Notes under the pieces: generated by a model
What the model was told of the DNA's origin: nothing
Seen by the model: the letters and a program-made list of their open reading frames with translations, nothing else
The model's database searches: none
Program-made: the position numbers and the translations under genes
From: Polytrichum commune
Taxonomy: Eukaryota; Streptophyta; Polytrichopsida; Polytrichales; Polytrichaceae
Direction of reading: 5' to 3'
NCBI GenBank assembly: GCA_950295325.1
Contig: OX485803.1
Span: forward strand, 24,426,001 to 24,490,000
Length of the DNA: 64,000 bases
In this document: piece by piece, positions 11,440-22,400 of the stretch
Position numbering within the stretch: the first letter of the stretch is position 1
Layout: every line of letters begins with the position of its first letter

Positions 11440-12690
11440 TAGACATGCCTAATTCGGTTACTTATCTTCATGGGACGCTTCTATGTGAGTGGTATAAACA
11501 CTCTAAACTCCGTAATATCAACCTTCTCAATGTCACTCCTTCTCTTATATCCTGGAACCCTAGGGAACGGATGTTCTCAATTTAAATCTCGTTCTTTATC
11601 GTCACATTTCCCTCCCATACATCACGGGTTTTGACATTGAAATGAACCATCAAAGAATTTGAACCACACTCTCACATGCATCACATTGTCATTCTTGTCA
11701 TTACTACAATGTTGGTTTTGTGCTATTCCGTAATGTCACATGCTACACTAATTCTTGTTTTTCACACATTCATGTTGCAATTACAAAACTCCTCCAACAT
11801 CACATACATTTTATTTGCCACAAGCATGATATTACGGAGTTAGAGTGTACTTAGGTGTGACTCCAAGAACAAATATAACAAATACTTGTGATTAAAGGAG
11901 ATTGGTTAAATGTGCTCAAAATACGATAATCATTCTACATTCAGTAGTCATCATAATTATGGGGGGTTTATATGACAATTTAATGAGCATGAAAATCTTC
12001 ACTTTAATTCGTGGATAATATATTCATATGAGGGAAGTGGCTATGACCTCAATTTGGATTTGCTAGCTGCATATCTTATATTCGTCATGTGTTTTATATT
12101 CCAAGAAAATTGGGCTAGTTGGGAACAAAAACCATTTAAGACCCATCTGCAGTACCTTAATATGTCACAAATGAATAGGTACTGATTTTCTCCTCAATAT
12201 AAGATAGTATACTAATAAAGTTTCAAATGCTTGATTTTTTAAAATGATCTAAAGACTTTGTGAAGGCTCATAGAATTTGTGTACGAGGTAGCAGATTGTA
12301 AATGGGCATTTTTAAGCTTTGTGAGCTATGTACCTACTTCTTACATGACCAAAAAAACACATCTTTTGTGCAAGATGATTAGCAAACCCACATGGTGCCG
12401 TAGCCATTTTCCTTGCATTTTTGGAGCTCATATGAGTATATTATACATTACCAAAGTGAATGTAATTTCTTCAATATCATTAAATGGTTATACAAGTCCC
12501 CCTTTCCTCCACTGATTATGTTGATTATTGAACCTAAAAAAGTTACAAGTTTTGAGTACATGAGTCAGTCCAAACCCTTCTTTGGTATCTGCTCTTAGAT
12601 CCACACATAACCACCCATCCACGCAAACATAGGTGTCTATTTGAGATGAATAATCGAATTAGGCCCACTTACCTTATAGGTTGTACGTTG
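11440..12690. repeat. Foldback (inverted-repeat) dispersed element, copy A
   Basis: The outer ends carry 'gcctaattcggttac' (about 11446) and its inverse 'cgaattaggcccac' (about 12655). Internal motifs occur in both orientations: 'gattggttaaatgtgctcaaaat' and 'gtggctatgacctcaatttgg' on one arm, and 'ttgagtacatgagtcagtccaa' and 'gatgattagcaaac' on the other. There are no coding features. The same family recurs at 13030-13720 and as fragments in introns of two genes. Confidence 0.7.
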
Positions 12691-13029
12691 AGCCCCGTAG
12701 ACTTTTAAGAGTTTTAACAGTGTTATGTGATTAAAAATTTGGCAACATCATGTCATCAAATATGATATTTGCAATTGGATTTTTCTCTTCCACACATTCC
12801 CACTTTCATGCTCACAATCCCAAAGTGTCTTTTTGGATCCTTCCAAATGAATGCAAGTAAGTCCAACACGGAGTCACCAAAGTTCACACTTCAATGATGA
12901 TGTAAGCTCCACTTCCTTCCAAGGGACCACTTTAATCCAACCTGAAAAGATCGAAGGATGGATCGACAAGTGTAACAAGTGTTCTTCATGTTTTTGAATG
13001 TTGGCTTTGGCGAAACTTCCAATGTAGTT
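12691..13029. other. Intergenic AT-rich DNA
   Basis: I see no gene, RNA or clear repeat in this stretch. Confidence 0.5.
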
Positions 13030-13720
13030 GACCTAAGGTGAGCTAGATGTGCCTAATTCGGTTACAAATGTTAATTAAATACCTATATTAGAGTGGTATG
13101 TGGTTAGGTGTGGATCCAAGAACAGACACGGATAAAGACACGTGTCTAAAGAGATTGGACTGCGTGCTCAATATATGTCAACTGTTTGGAGCTCAAATAG
13201 TCAACATAATTGAGGGCACCTGTATTATCATTCAATAAGCACAAGAATCTTCACTCAAATAATTGATAAGATCTTCATATGAATTCCATAATTATGAGGT
13301 TAGTGGCTACGGCCTCAAATTGGATTTGCTAATCATCTTGCACTAATTGTGTGTTTCATATCCTAGGAGAAGTGGGCTAGTAAGATAAAGTAACCATTTA
13401 AGACCCACCTACTTTAGGCACGTGTTCTCTTGGCACCCCACATCTTGTAGGATACAAAACATGCCATTGGTGCGAGATGATTAGCAAATCTAAATCGTGC
13501 TAGTAATCATTTGCCTAATAAATTTTTGAAGCTCATATGAATATCTTATTCATTATCAAAGTGAAGATTCTCGTGTTCATGAAGTGGTCATTAAGGTTTC
13601 CCCAATCATGTTAAACATTGAGCCTAGAGTGGTTAGCATAATTTGAGCATATAGTCCAATTTGTTTTAAACATATGTATTTATGGTGTCCGTTCTTAGAC
13701 CCTAAGCATCCTTTACTGTG
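13030..13720. repeat. Foldback dispersed element, copy B
   Basis: The left arm carries 'gtggttaggtgtggatccaagaac', 'aaagagattggact' and 'gctaatcatcttgca'. The right arm carries their inverted counterparts ('gatgattagcaaatc', 'agtccaatttgttttaaac', 'ttcttagaccc'). The arms are about 300 bp and meet near 13440. It is the most compact copy of the family and could fold into a long hairpin if transcribed. Confidence 0.75.
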
Positions 13721-14487
13721 TCCAATGCTTTGATGACATGTGATAACTACTATGGTTGTATTAGTGTTTTATGCTCAGGACTTTCTCCTGTTTGGACACC
13801 TCACACTCAAAACTCTTCTAGAGGTAAGGTTCTATCGGAGAGCAAAAGGTTGAGAGCAAAATCTGAATTTTTGAAAAATACCAAGAAAAAAAAACTTTTA
13901 GAATTTCTTGTGTAATTACCAGTCCCATGACTCAGATACTGCCAGCTTGCATCTACCCATCCCTGATTATGAGAATCGATGTGAGTTCTAGAGAATTATT
14001 GTGGCCCACACTAAAAAGACTATTTAGTGTATGTATATACAGTTTTGTACTGAGCAACATTCTAGCAAGAAAGCACTTTGAAAGAAGCCTCAAGCCAAGA
14101 ACCCCTCAACTATACATGTACTCATGGGGTTAATCTTAGAGTTGCTTTTGAATTTATCATAAATGAACATAGAGTTAATCACGTTTGCTATGGAGTTTGC
14201 CAATTGATGGAGTTATCGCATATGAGAGTGTACTTCTCACCCATCCCATATAAATACTTGGCCCCCTATAGGTTTGTGGCCAATTAATCTTAATTGAATT
14301 GGACTAGAGTAATGTGGAGTCTTTGTAACTAATTCCAGTGTCAAATAAACTAAAAGTAACAACCTCTGAGCTGCATACTAACTTCAGCTTTTATGTTGAA
14401 TGAATGAGAGGTACACTCATATGTGATAATTCTCTTTCTCCCTAATTGGTCATTCCTTTGAACCTTTTTGAGGTCACGTGCTTGACT
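13721..14487. other. Intergenic DNA without recognisable gene
   Basis: Short open frames occur, but none shows a domain, codon bias or splice-consistent continuation. I see nothing supportable here. Confidence 0.5.
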
Positions 14488-15173
14488 CATAGTTGCAACG
14501 TGGGTTTCAAAACATTGTTTTGAAATGAATGAAACACGTTTCAACATTCATTCGAAATGTTTCAAATGTTTCGCAACACACAAAATTTCATGAAAAAGAC
14601 TAGATTATATTATAACCTCTGGGATTACAATCCACTTGTACAAAGCCCTAACAAGGCTAAAACGTGGTTTCTGTGAGAATAAGCATGACGGGTCTTCATA
14701 ACCGTCAAATTCTTGCGAACCATAAGCAATCAAGTCATCTAAACTATTGAAATAGTCATCATGACTGCCACTTCTGAAATCATCACCCTCACAAGTGTTG
14801 CTTCCAAATTGCTTGTTTCATAAAGGGCTTGAAATACAAGTTTCTTGACATTGAGATTCATTTATTGAAGTTGGCATGGTCAAAACTTCACTCAAACTCT
14901 TAGATTCCCATTTTCGTGGCACATGTTGAGATGGTTGAGCTCTTTCTTCATAAAAGAAAGAATACTAATCTAAATGCCAACTTTTAGTTTCCGATTACAA
15001 GTACAATAAGAAATGCAACGTCTCTAGAAACGTTGGAAAACATAAGAGCGACGGCATGCACAACCACAACAAAACCTGAAACCCTAAACCTAGACTCTTG
15101 TTCGAAACACCATTTAAAACAAACAATTTTGTTTGTTTCGAAACGGAGAGAAATGTGTTTCATTGCAACTATG
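14488..15173. mobile_element. Possible hAT-like MITE, 686 bp
   Basis: CATAGTTGCAA at 14488 is inverted exactly at the right end (TTGCAACTATG, 15163-15173). Flanking octamers GCTTGACT and GTTAGACT agree at 6 of 8 positions, consistent with an old 8-bp target duplication. Internal motifs such as GAAACACNTTTC are repeated in inverted orientation near each end. There is no transposase ORF. Confidence 0.5.
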
Positions 15174-16622
15174 GTTAGACTCTTTGCTAAGTTAAGTTAG
15201 TGGCCCTAATAGAATGTCAGGGTGATTAGTGGATGATTTCGTGGCATACTGTGGTGAGGCCAATTGTCGTGGTGCACTTGCCTTTTAATGTCTTGGAGTA
15301 GAATGAGGCTTTCTCCGAGGAGAGCATGCCAAGTGTCAATATTCAAGTGTTCTGGTGGACATACACTGTTCCCAAGAAAGCGTTTCCAGAATAGAAGCAA
15401 TTTTCGAGCCAGTGCAATATGGCTTACAGAACAGAAGTTCCTTTACTGTTGAAGTTTGTGGGTGTTATTTCAGTTCCTTTTCCATGTTCTCCAACTTCTA
15501 CCGATTAGAATTACACATATGATGCATTAGCAAATCTACGATGAAGCATCAGCAAATATCAGATTGAACATAGGACCTCCTCTGATTTAGTTATGGGTAT
15601 ATTCCAAGTTATAAGTTCTCTGCGTATTAGAGCATACTTAGGGCCAAGTTCCATGTGCCGGTCCCGGTTCATTTTTTAAATGGGTGAGAAACGGGTGACT
15701 TCATCCAAAAAATGGGTGATGTCACCCGTTTTATGGAGGGGTACTTCTATCCGGGGTGCCGGTTTATTTTGATTTCCTACTTTCTCACTAAATTTGGTGA
15801 GGATAAGACATGACACTTTATGAAGGTGACCGGCAATGAAGTCATCATCAAAAGAAAGGAACTCAAGAACAAAGTGGTCTTTAGTACCGAAGGGTGTGTC
15901 CAAGGTGACCGGCGGATCCGGTCACCGGAGCTTTCTAACCGGCACATGTCCTTCTTGTGACCGTTAGGACCGCCGGTCCTTTGGCACCGGTCCTTGCACA
16001 ACATACAATGTGGGACACCCATCCATGGGGGGTACCGATCCTTGGGTGAGAGGGATGGGCACATGGCACACCCTTTTTCACCGGCCCACCCATTTATTTA
16101 AGAAAAACAGACCGGGACCGGCTATGGAGGCATATTTATGAGGCACACTCCTATAATTGAGCAATGACAATGGTAATAATTAAATTGCTTGACAAAACCG
16201 TGCAAATAAAATTCCATCTGATATATTTCATCGCATAAAATGATGGCATTATTTTCTGGCAAGCAATCACTGGTATCACAGGGAGTTGTAGCAACGCATG
16301 TGAATGAGCAAAGATAATTGCCTCAAGTGGTAAGCCCTACATCATGAAATAAGACAGAAAAGCATAAAGCCTCCAATCTCAATGGCACAGATTCAATGGA
16401 AGCTGATCCTAAGCAGTTCACCCTGTTTATGGGCTTGGAAAAATTAAGATTGTGTCAATTTTGTGAATGTTACAAGGGATACTGACAAATGGTACAATAT
16501 TGGAACATGCAAAGACATCCTAGATTCCGATCCAGAGTTCTCAACTCATGCTTTTCTCCACCCTAACCTATATATATTGCAAAAACTACATTGGTAAAGG
16601 AACAGTTCTACACTGAATGTTG
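15174..16622. repeat. Intergenic DNA with a CCGGT-rich repeat
   Basis: About 15650-16110 is rich in CCGGTCCCGGT-type motifs in both orientations and is bounded by 'gccggtcccgg' near 15659 and its inverse near 16108, so it may be another inverted-repeat element. Open minus-strand frames here have no recognisable domain. About 16140-16622 should include the 3' UTR of the cyclophilin gene. Confidence 0.45.
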
Positions 16623-18992
16623 TTACCCTGCCAGAGGATTTGCATGAATTGTGACCCGATTAAGTCTGATCTCAGCAAGAGGCTTATCGCCCGCCCCAGT
16701 TGGTGTCTGCAAATAATGTACTATAATTAGAAAGGAATAAAATTTTGTGGAGGACAAAAACATGCATGTTCTTCAAGATTATGCAACTACAAACTCCATA
16801 AAAACATATCGTAAGGGATAAGATCCAAGTTGTATAGGTCCAAATTGAAGAAATACAGTTAAAATGACTGCAGGATATGCAACTATAGCTCCAAGTATCC
16901 AAAATCCTTCCACAACACTATCAGTATTACACTAACTTGTGATCTTTTTTGACCTCTGCCAGATTTAAGAGTATTTGACATACCTTTTCCATGACATCAA
17001 GGACTTCAAACCCGTGGATTACTCGCCCAAATATTGTGTAAAGTCCATTGAGATGGGGTTGCTTTCCATATGTGATGAAGAATTGGCTTCCATTTGTATT
17101 TGGTCCACTGTTGGCCATAGATAGAACACCTCTTGCATTGTGCTGTATAAATACACCCAAAGACAATGTGATCCATGCATTTTGCTTCCGATATACAGTA
17201 ATGTGTATGGTAAGGCAGGTGGGCCTCATGTACATGGTCACTCTTCTTAAGCGAACACCTATGTTTGAGTGGTATATAGGTACAAGGAAGTTGAGTATTT
17301 AAGTGACCACATAAGGCTTGTAGTTAAGGACAGACACCAATTAGCCATGTGTACAAAAAGATTGGAGTACATGCTCAGAATATATTAACCATTTGAGGTT
17401 TAATAGTCAACACAATTGGGAGTGTCTATCTGATCACTTAAATAGAAAGAGAATTTTCACTGTGACATCTTATTAATTTTTATCTCAACTTCTATTCTGA
17501 AACTTGAAATGATGATCACCATGATTCACCATTGCTAACTGGATGAGACAGTTGCTGATCCAAATAAATGGTCGAAATTGTCTGGAGTTGGAAGTGCCCA
17601 CAATTGGGCCGCATACCTTACACAATATGTAGGCACAGTCTGCTGACTTTGTGTTCCATGTGCAGAGGTATTAGCAAACCTGACACATCCATTTGTTATT
17701 GATTGACTTATGCATCCACAGGTTGCATGGGAAAAGCATAGTAAACTTGCCTTCAAAGACTCCCGAATCTCGTCATTGAATTTTCGTCCCCAGATACTGC
17801 TGCCACCTCGCCCAGTGCCTGTGGGATCTCCACCTTGGATCATAAAACCCTTGATGTTCCGGTGAAAAATTGTGCTGTCGTAGTATGAACTTGCACACAG
17901 TGCAAGGAAGTTCTGCACAAACATACATACATCAAGGATATTGGTCTGCAGTGCGAGTGTGTGGAAATTATATAGACTTTGAGGTGCTTTATCTTTTTTC
18001 AATATCATTAGATGTACGTCTTCATCTTTAGTAAGTTGTTCTTGGCGAAAGAATACTTGCTGCAGATGAAGATGTATCCTGTAGAACTGTTTGCTGAGGT
18101 TCATGACGCAGGTATTTTTGCAAAGAATAACCATGATGGTAGTGGTGCTTGTTAAATCTCCCAAACAAAGAATTGACCAATGCAGTCTCACAATATTTAC
18201 ACTTTTGGTACTCGTAAAAATTCTTTGCTATTAGCTATGCTTAAATACCCAAGACTCTGTTCCATGCACAATTGGTATAATGATAGTATAACACACGTGT
18301 TTTTGCAAAGACGAACCAAGATGTCGGTGCTTATTAAAACCTCACAAACAAAGAACTGACAAATGATAGTAAGTGGGCAGCTGGATGAGGCCAGAAGTGT
18401 TAATTCGATGTTTACAAGAAAACAGCAACCACCAATCCTTTTGATGAATGACATCTTCCTGACTTAGGGTTTAAGCATAAGGTCCTTTGCTTATTGAGAC
18501 TTTCTAGAGATGACTCAAACCCCTAGAAACAAGCAATAGGAGGCAGGAGGTAGTGTAGAAATTCGGAGTCACAGAACCTCATTAATCTGGTCTCAAGGAC
18601 AACACACTGAAGAATTGCTGATTTTGCATTTGACACTGGTGAACATGGAGTTGTGGTGCAAAAATATTCGAGAAAAAAGGTTGAATCTCGGAGGGTTTTA
18701 GTAGAGGAGAAGGCGTGCACGCTCATACCTCGGCAGTCTTGGGAACCTCATCACAGAAGATTTCGCACTTAATCTCTCCCACGTTTGTATGCAAAGTGAC
18801 CGACTGCAAGCAAATCCAACTCAACCCACAAATCAATATATAAATGACCATAACAGTAGTAATTCTAATTCAACCAACTCCTTATTGTACACTCACAAAT
18901 TGTTGTTCTACTCATTCACTTGACCAAAGATTGCCCAATGCATATTCACAACCAAGAAGAGACAATACGAAACGAAACACAACACTCACCAT
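16623..18992 (-). CDS. CYP18-1: Peptidyl-prolyl cis-trans isomerase, PPIL3/CYP18-1 type, five exons
   Basis: The coding exons, in transcription order, are 18992-18990 (ATG only), 18803-18729, 17912-17751, 17142-16984 and 16706-16623. They join in phase to 160 residues ending TAA; PPIL3 orthologues are about 160 residues. The protein begins [13 protein letters not shown] and contains [19 protein letters not shown] (42-60) and [13 protein letters not shown] (99-111). R44, F49, Q52 and F102 match the cyclophilin active-site set, while the Trp and His of cyclophilin A are replaced by H110 and Y115, as in PPIL3. The family catalyses proline isomerisation and is linked to spliceosomes. Intron 3 starts AAG|GCAAGT, a GC-AG intron; no GT in the neighbourhood keeps the frame. 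The first coding exon ends exactly after ATG (donor GTGAGT). Intron 3 also contains a fragment of the foldback repeat (about 17210-17480). The gene symbol follows the Arabidopsis orthologue name. Confidence 0.94.
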
Positions 18993-19490
18993 AGTGAAAA
19001 CTCCACGGTCCACTTGAAAAGTCCTGGTGCTCAATTACAAGCCAAATACACCTAATGTTTCCTTCTTTCAAAGGCAGCTGTCCTTGCGAATGCAACCACG
19101 AAGAAAGGCAAACGAATAAAACATGAGTTCGGGAAGCATGTGGAGATATGGGAGACTTCCTACTAGGTGTCCAAAAATAGGGTTAGGGTTTGGACAGGCC
19201 TCACGCAGGGTTCAAGGGTATTCGCCGTGTCTTGGGCCCAAGGTTCAACTATGTCCAAAAAAATTGAGGTGGGGCTAAGTGATTTGGTACGCCATCTGTA
19301 GTATCTCTTCATCTATAATCTCCCTCTCTATCTTGAGTTTTCTAAATGCGAACAAATGGGTTTTCGTGATCGAACTGCTAAAAGTGCATAAATTATCTGT
19401 TTATTAGATGGCAGGCATGGCTCGTTGACCGGAGGATGTGAGCTTGAGCGTTTGAAATCATCAGAAAGCTCTAATTCGCCCGTAGTGAAA
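18993..19490. promoter_or_regulatory. Shared intergenic region between two divergent genes
   Basis: Only about 500 bp separates the cyclophilin ATG (18992, minus) from the IMPL2 ATG (19491, plus), so both 5' UTRs and promoters must lie here or overlap, unless further non-coding exons exist. I see no unmistakable TATA box. An in-frame upstream ATG for IMPL2 occurs at 19425. Confidence 0.55.
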
Positions 19491-22400
19491 ATGGCGCTCT
19501 CTGTGTCCAAATCTTTCTGTTCTTCCTCCATTTCCACTCCAGACTACTGCTCTTCTACTACTTCACCCATAAGCACATTCTTTCTACCATCTGCTCAGTG
19601 TAAGGTTATTACTTCCAGTTTTATACCAGGGGCTATTTCTTCATCTTCGCTAAACTACATTTCCAGACACTCAGCCTTACAGAATCCGAAATCGAGCTTC
19701 AAAACTAGTTTCCAAATTGGAAGGGGAAGAATGAGCCAGATTTGTGCAAATGACCTCAAGAATGTGGCCGGGACTGTTGTGGAGGACATTGAAGCATTCG
19801 AGGGGTGTAAGGATGAGATTGTGAAGGTGGCTCACAAAATTGCAGACGCAGCACGGGTGATTACTTTGAAGTACTTTCGGTCCAAGCTATTTCAGATCAT
19901 TGACAAAGCGGATCAGAGTAAGTTTTCACCTTCACATTCGAATGCATCTCAATTAAATGAGGAGGAATTTTTGACATGGGTTAGCCTTTGTAGATCATTG
20001 CTCAATTCTTTTGTGGCTTGAATTGTATGGGAATCAGGCCCTGTAACGATCGCCGATCGAGAAGCAGAAGAGGCTATGCGTGCGTTGCTGGCAGAGCACT
20101 TCCCATCACATGCCATGTAATGCATCTAATTCCCACATTCTCTGATTCCTTGCTACTAGAAAATTTTCTACCATTTGTTGTTTTCATGCAGCCTGTTCAC
20201 CACAAACCTCTAAATTCACATGTCAACATTGATTTCTCATTGATTCAATCAAATCAAACTAGTACAACAGTAAGTCAATGCCTAACAGACACAGTGTTTC
20301 ACATTCTATTCCTTTCTTTCTACATTCTACAGCTGCAAGACCTGAAAGGCTGAATGATGAGTTGAATCAATGTTGCAAGGATCATTAGCTATATTTTGAG
20401 TCGGTATTTTCCATCGCATGGCATGTAATGCAGCTGTCTCACATTCTCTGAAGTACTTACCACTAGAGATGTTCTGCAGTATTTTAGAATGTGGGAAGAA
20501 AACACTCTAAACTTCTTTCCATTTGTTGTTTCTATGCGGCCTATATATCAGAAACCTCTAATTCCACATACCAACATTGATTTCACAATGATTCAAATAC
20601 ATCAAATTACAAAAATAAATTAATGCCTACCAAACACAGTATTGCACATTCTAATCCTTTGTTTCTACATTCTATAGCTGTAACACCTAAAAGGTTGAAT
20701 CATGACTTGAATCAATGTTGAATGAATCATTAGCTAAATGTCGGATTAGCACTGGAAAGATGTTATACCCTGAAGGGTACGGAGCGACACTAACTCAACA
20801 TGAATCGCTTGCATGTTGTTCTTCCTGTCCACAAAATTGGACAAAACAATGCATCATTGAGATTGTTCAAATATAGGGTTGTGCTTTTTCATAACATGAG
20901 ATGTAGTGCATGTATTTGAAGAATCAGTGCGTCTCACACACAAATAAATGTATAGATATGGAGAAGAGTGGGGCTTGACAATGCCAGAAGGTGGCTCAGA
21001 CTATGTTTGGGTGTTGGATCCCATTGACGGCACCAAGAGCTTCATCACTGGTAATTATTTGTCTCACCCGGTTCACAATTGTCAAGGCCGCAAATTGTAA
21101 TTTCCAGAATCAGAATTGAAGATGAGATGGAAATGTGTCAATTTATCTTGTCAACCAAATGCTTTTTGATCCTCGAGGCTTCATACAATGACACTTGTGC
21201 CAAGACAACACTAGGTATATATTGGTTCTGTCTTGGCACAATAAGCTGCAGTGTGTATTCAAATTTATTTTCAAACATTTGGTCTGCATTGCTATAGTTT
21301 TGAGTCATTCAGTGTATCATATCTGCTACCCATTTCATCATTTCACCTTATTGTAATAAGTACTGAATGAATATTTTTTTCATGTGAACCCCACAACTTT
21401 CAATGCTTGGAATATTGCTAGGCAGTCATGAAAGAAGCCAAGTGACTGAATTGTCCCTCATTAGGATGACCCATTAAATTTTTGAATAGTGAAGTTGTTT
21501 CTAATCCATGCAAAGAATCTTGGGCCATTCAACAGACAATCATGTGCTTTGAAGTCTGACACAAATTACATGATGAACCCAACAAAGCATAAGTGCTTAC
21601 CTTAATCCTTACCCAACTGAAAGGGACAGTGAAGTGTAGTCACCAATATTTGACTCATATTTTGAACGTTTCGTTTCCAAGTGCAGGGAAGCCAGTTTTT
21701 GGCACGCTCATTGCTTTGATGCACAAAGGTGTGCCGGTAAGATACGAAAATGGTCTCCTTGTACCTTTGATGTATAGTTTAGAATTCATGTCATTCATTA
21801 CCACTCTCTCCAGCTTGAAGTGTTTTTTTTTTTTTTTTTTTTTAAATTTTTTTTATACCCCGTCATTTGAGTATTTTGATGAATCTAGCTGCTCAGTGAT
21901 ACGGAGATGTATTTTACTGTAGACAACTGTGCATATGACTTGAATTTTCCAGAATGGGAACACTACAGAGTCCTATCCCTATACATGTGCACATCTTTGT
22001 AACAGACTTAAGTTCCAGATTTTTTATCCTTCAAATGACCACCATCTGTCAATGTGGAATCGTCATCAGAAATTTCTAAGATGTGGTGTACTATGTTATG
22101 AAATGTATTTCAATTTTATAATGTGTTAGTCGTATGATGTTATTTCAAAAATTTAATGTGATTATTAACGAATTTTCCTTTTGGAAATTTGTGATGGTAC
22201 AGTGCATGCTTGATGAATTTCAAATGATTTTTCCAGGTTCTTGGAATCATAGACCAGCCAGTTCTTCAGGAGCGGTGGCTAGGTATACAGGGCCAAGTTA
22301 CCACACTAAATGGAGTTGAGATTCAAACACGCTCTGCAACCACATTGCTGAAGGATGCTTATTTGTAGGCACTACCTTTCCATACTCTTGCCAACACAAC

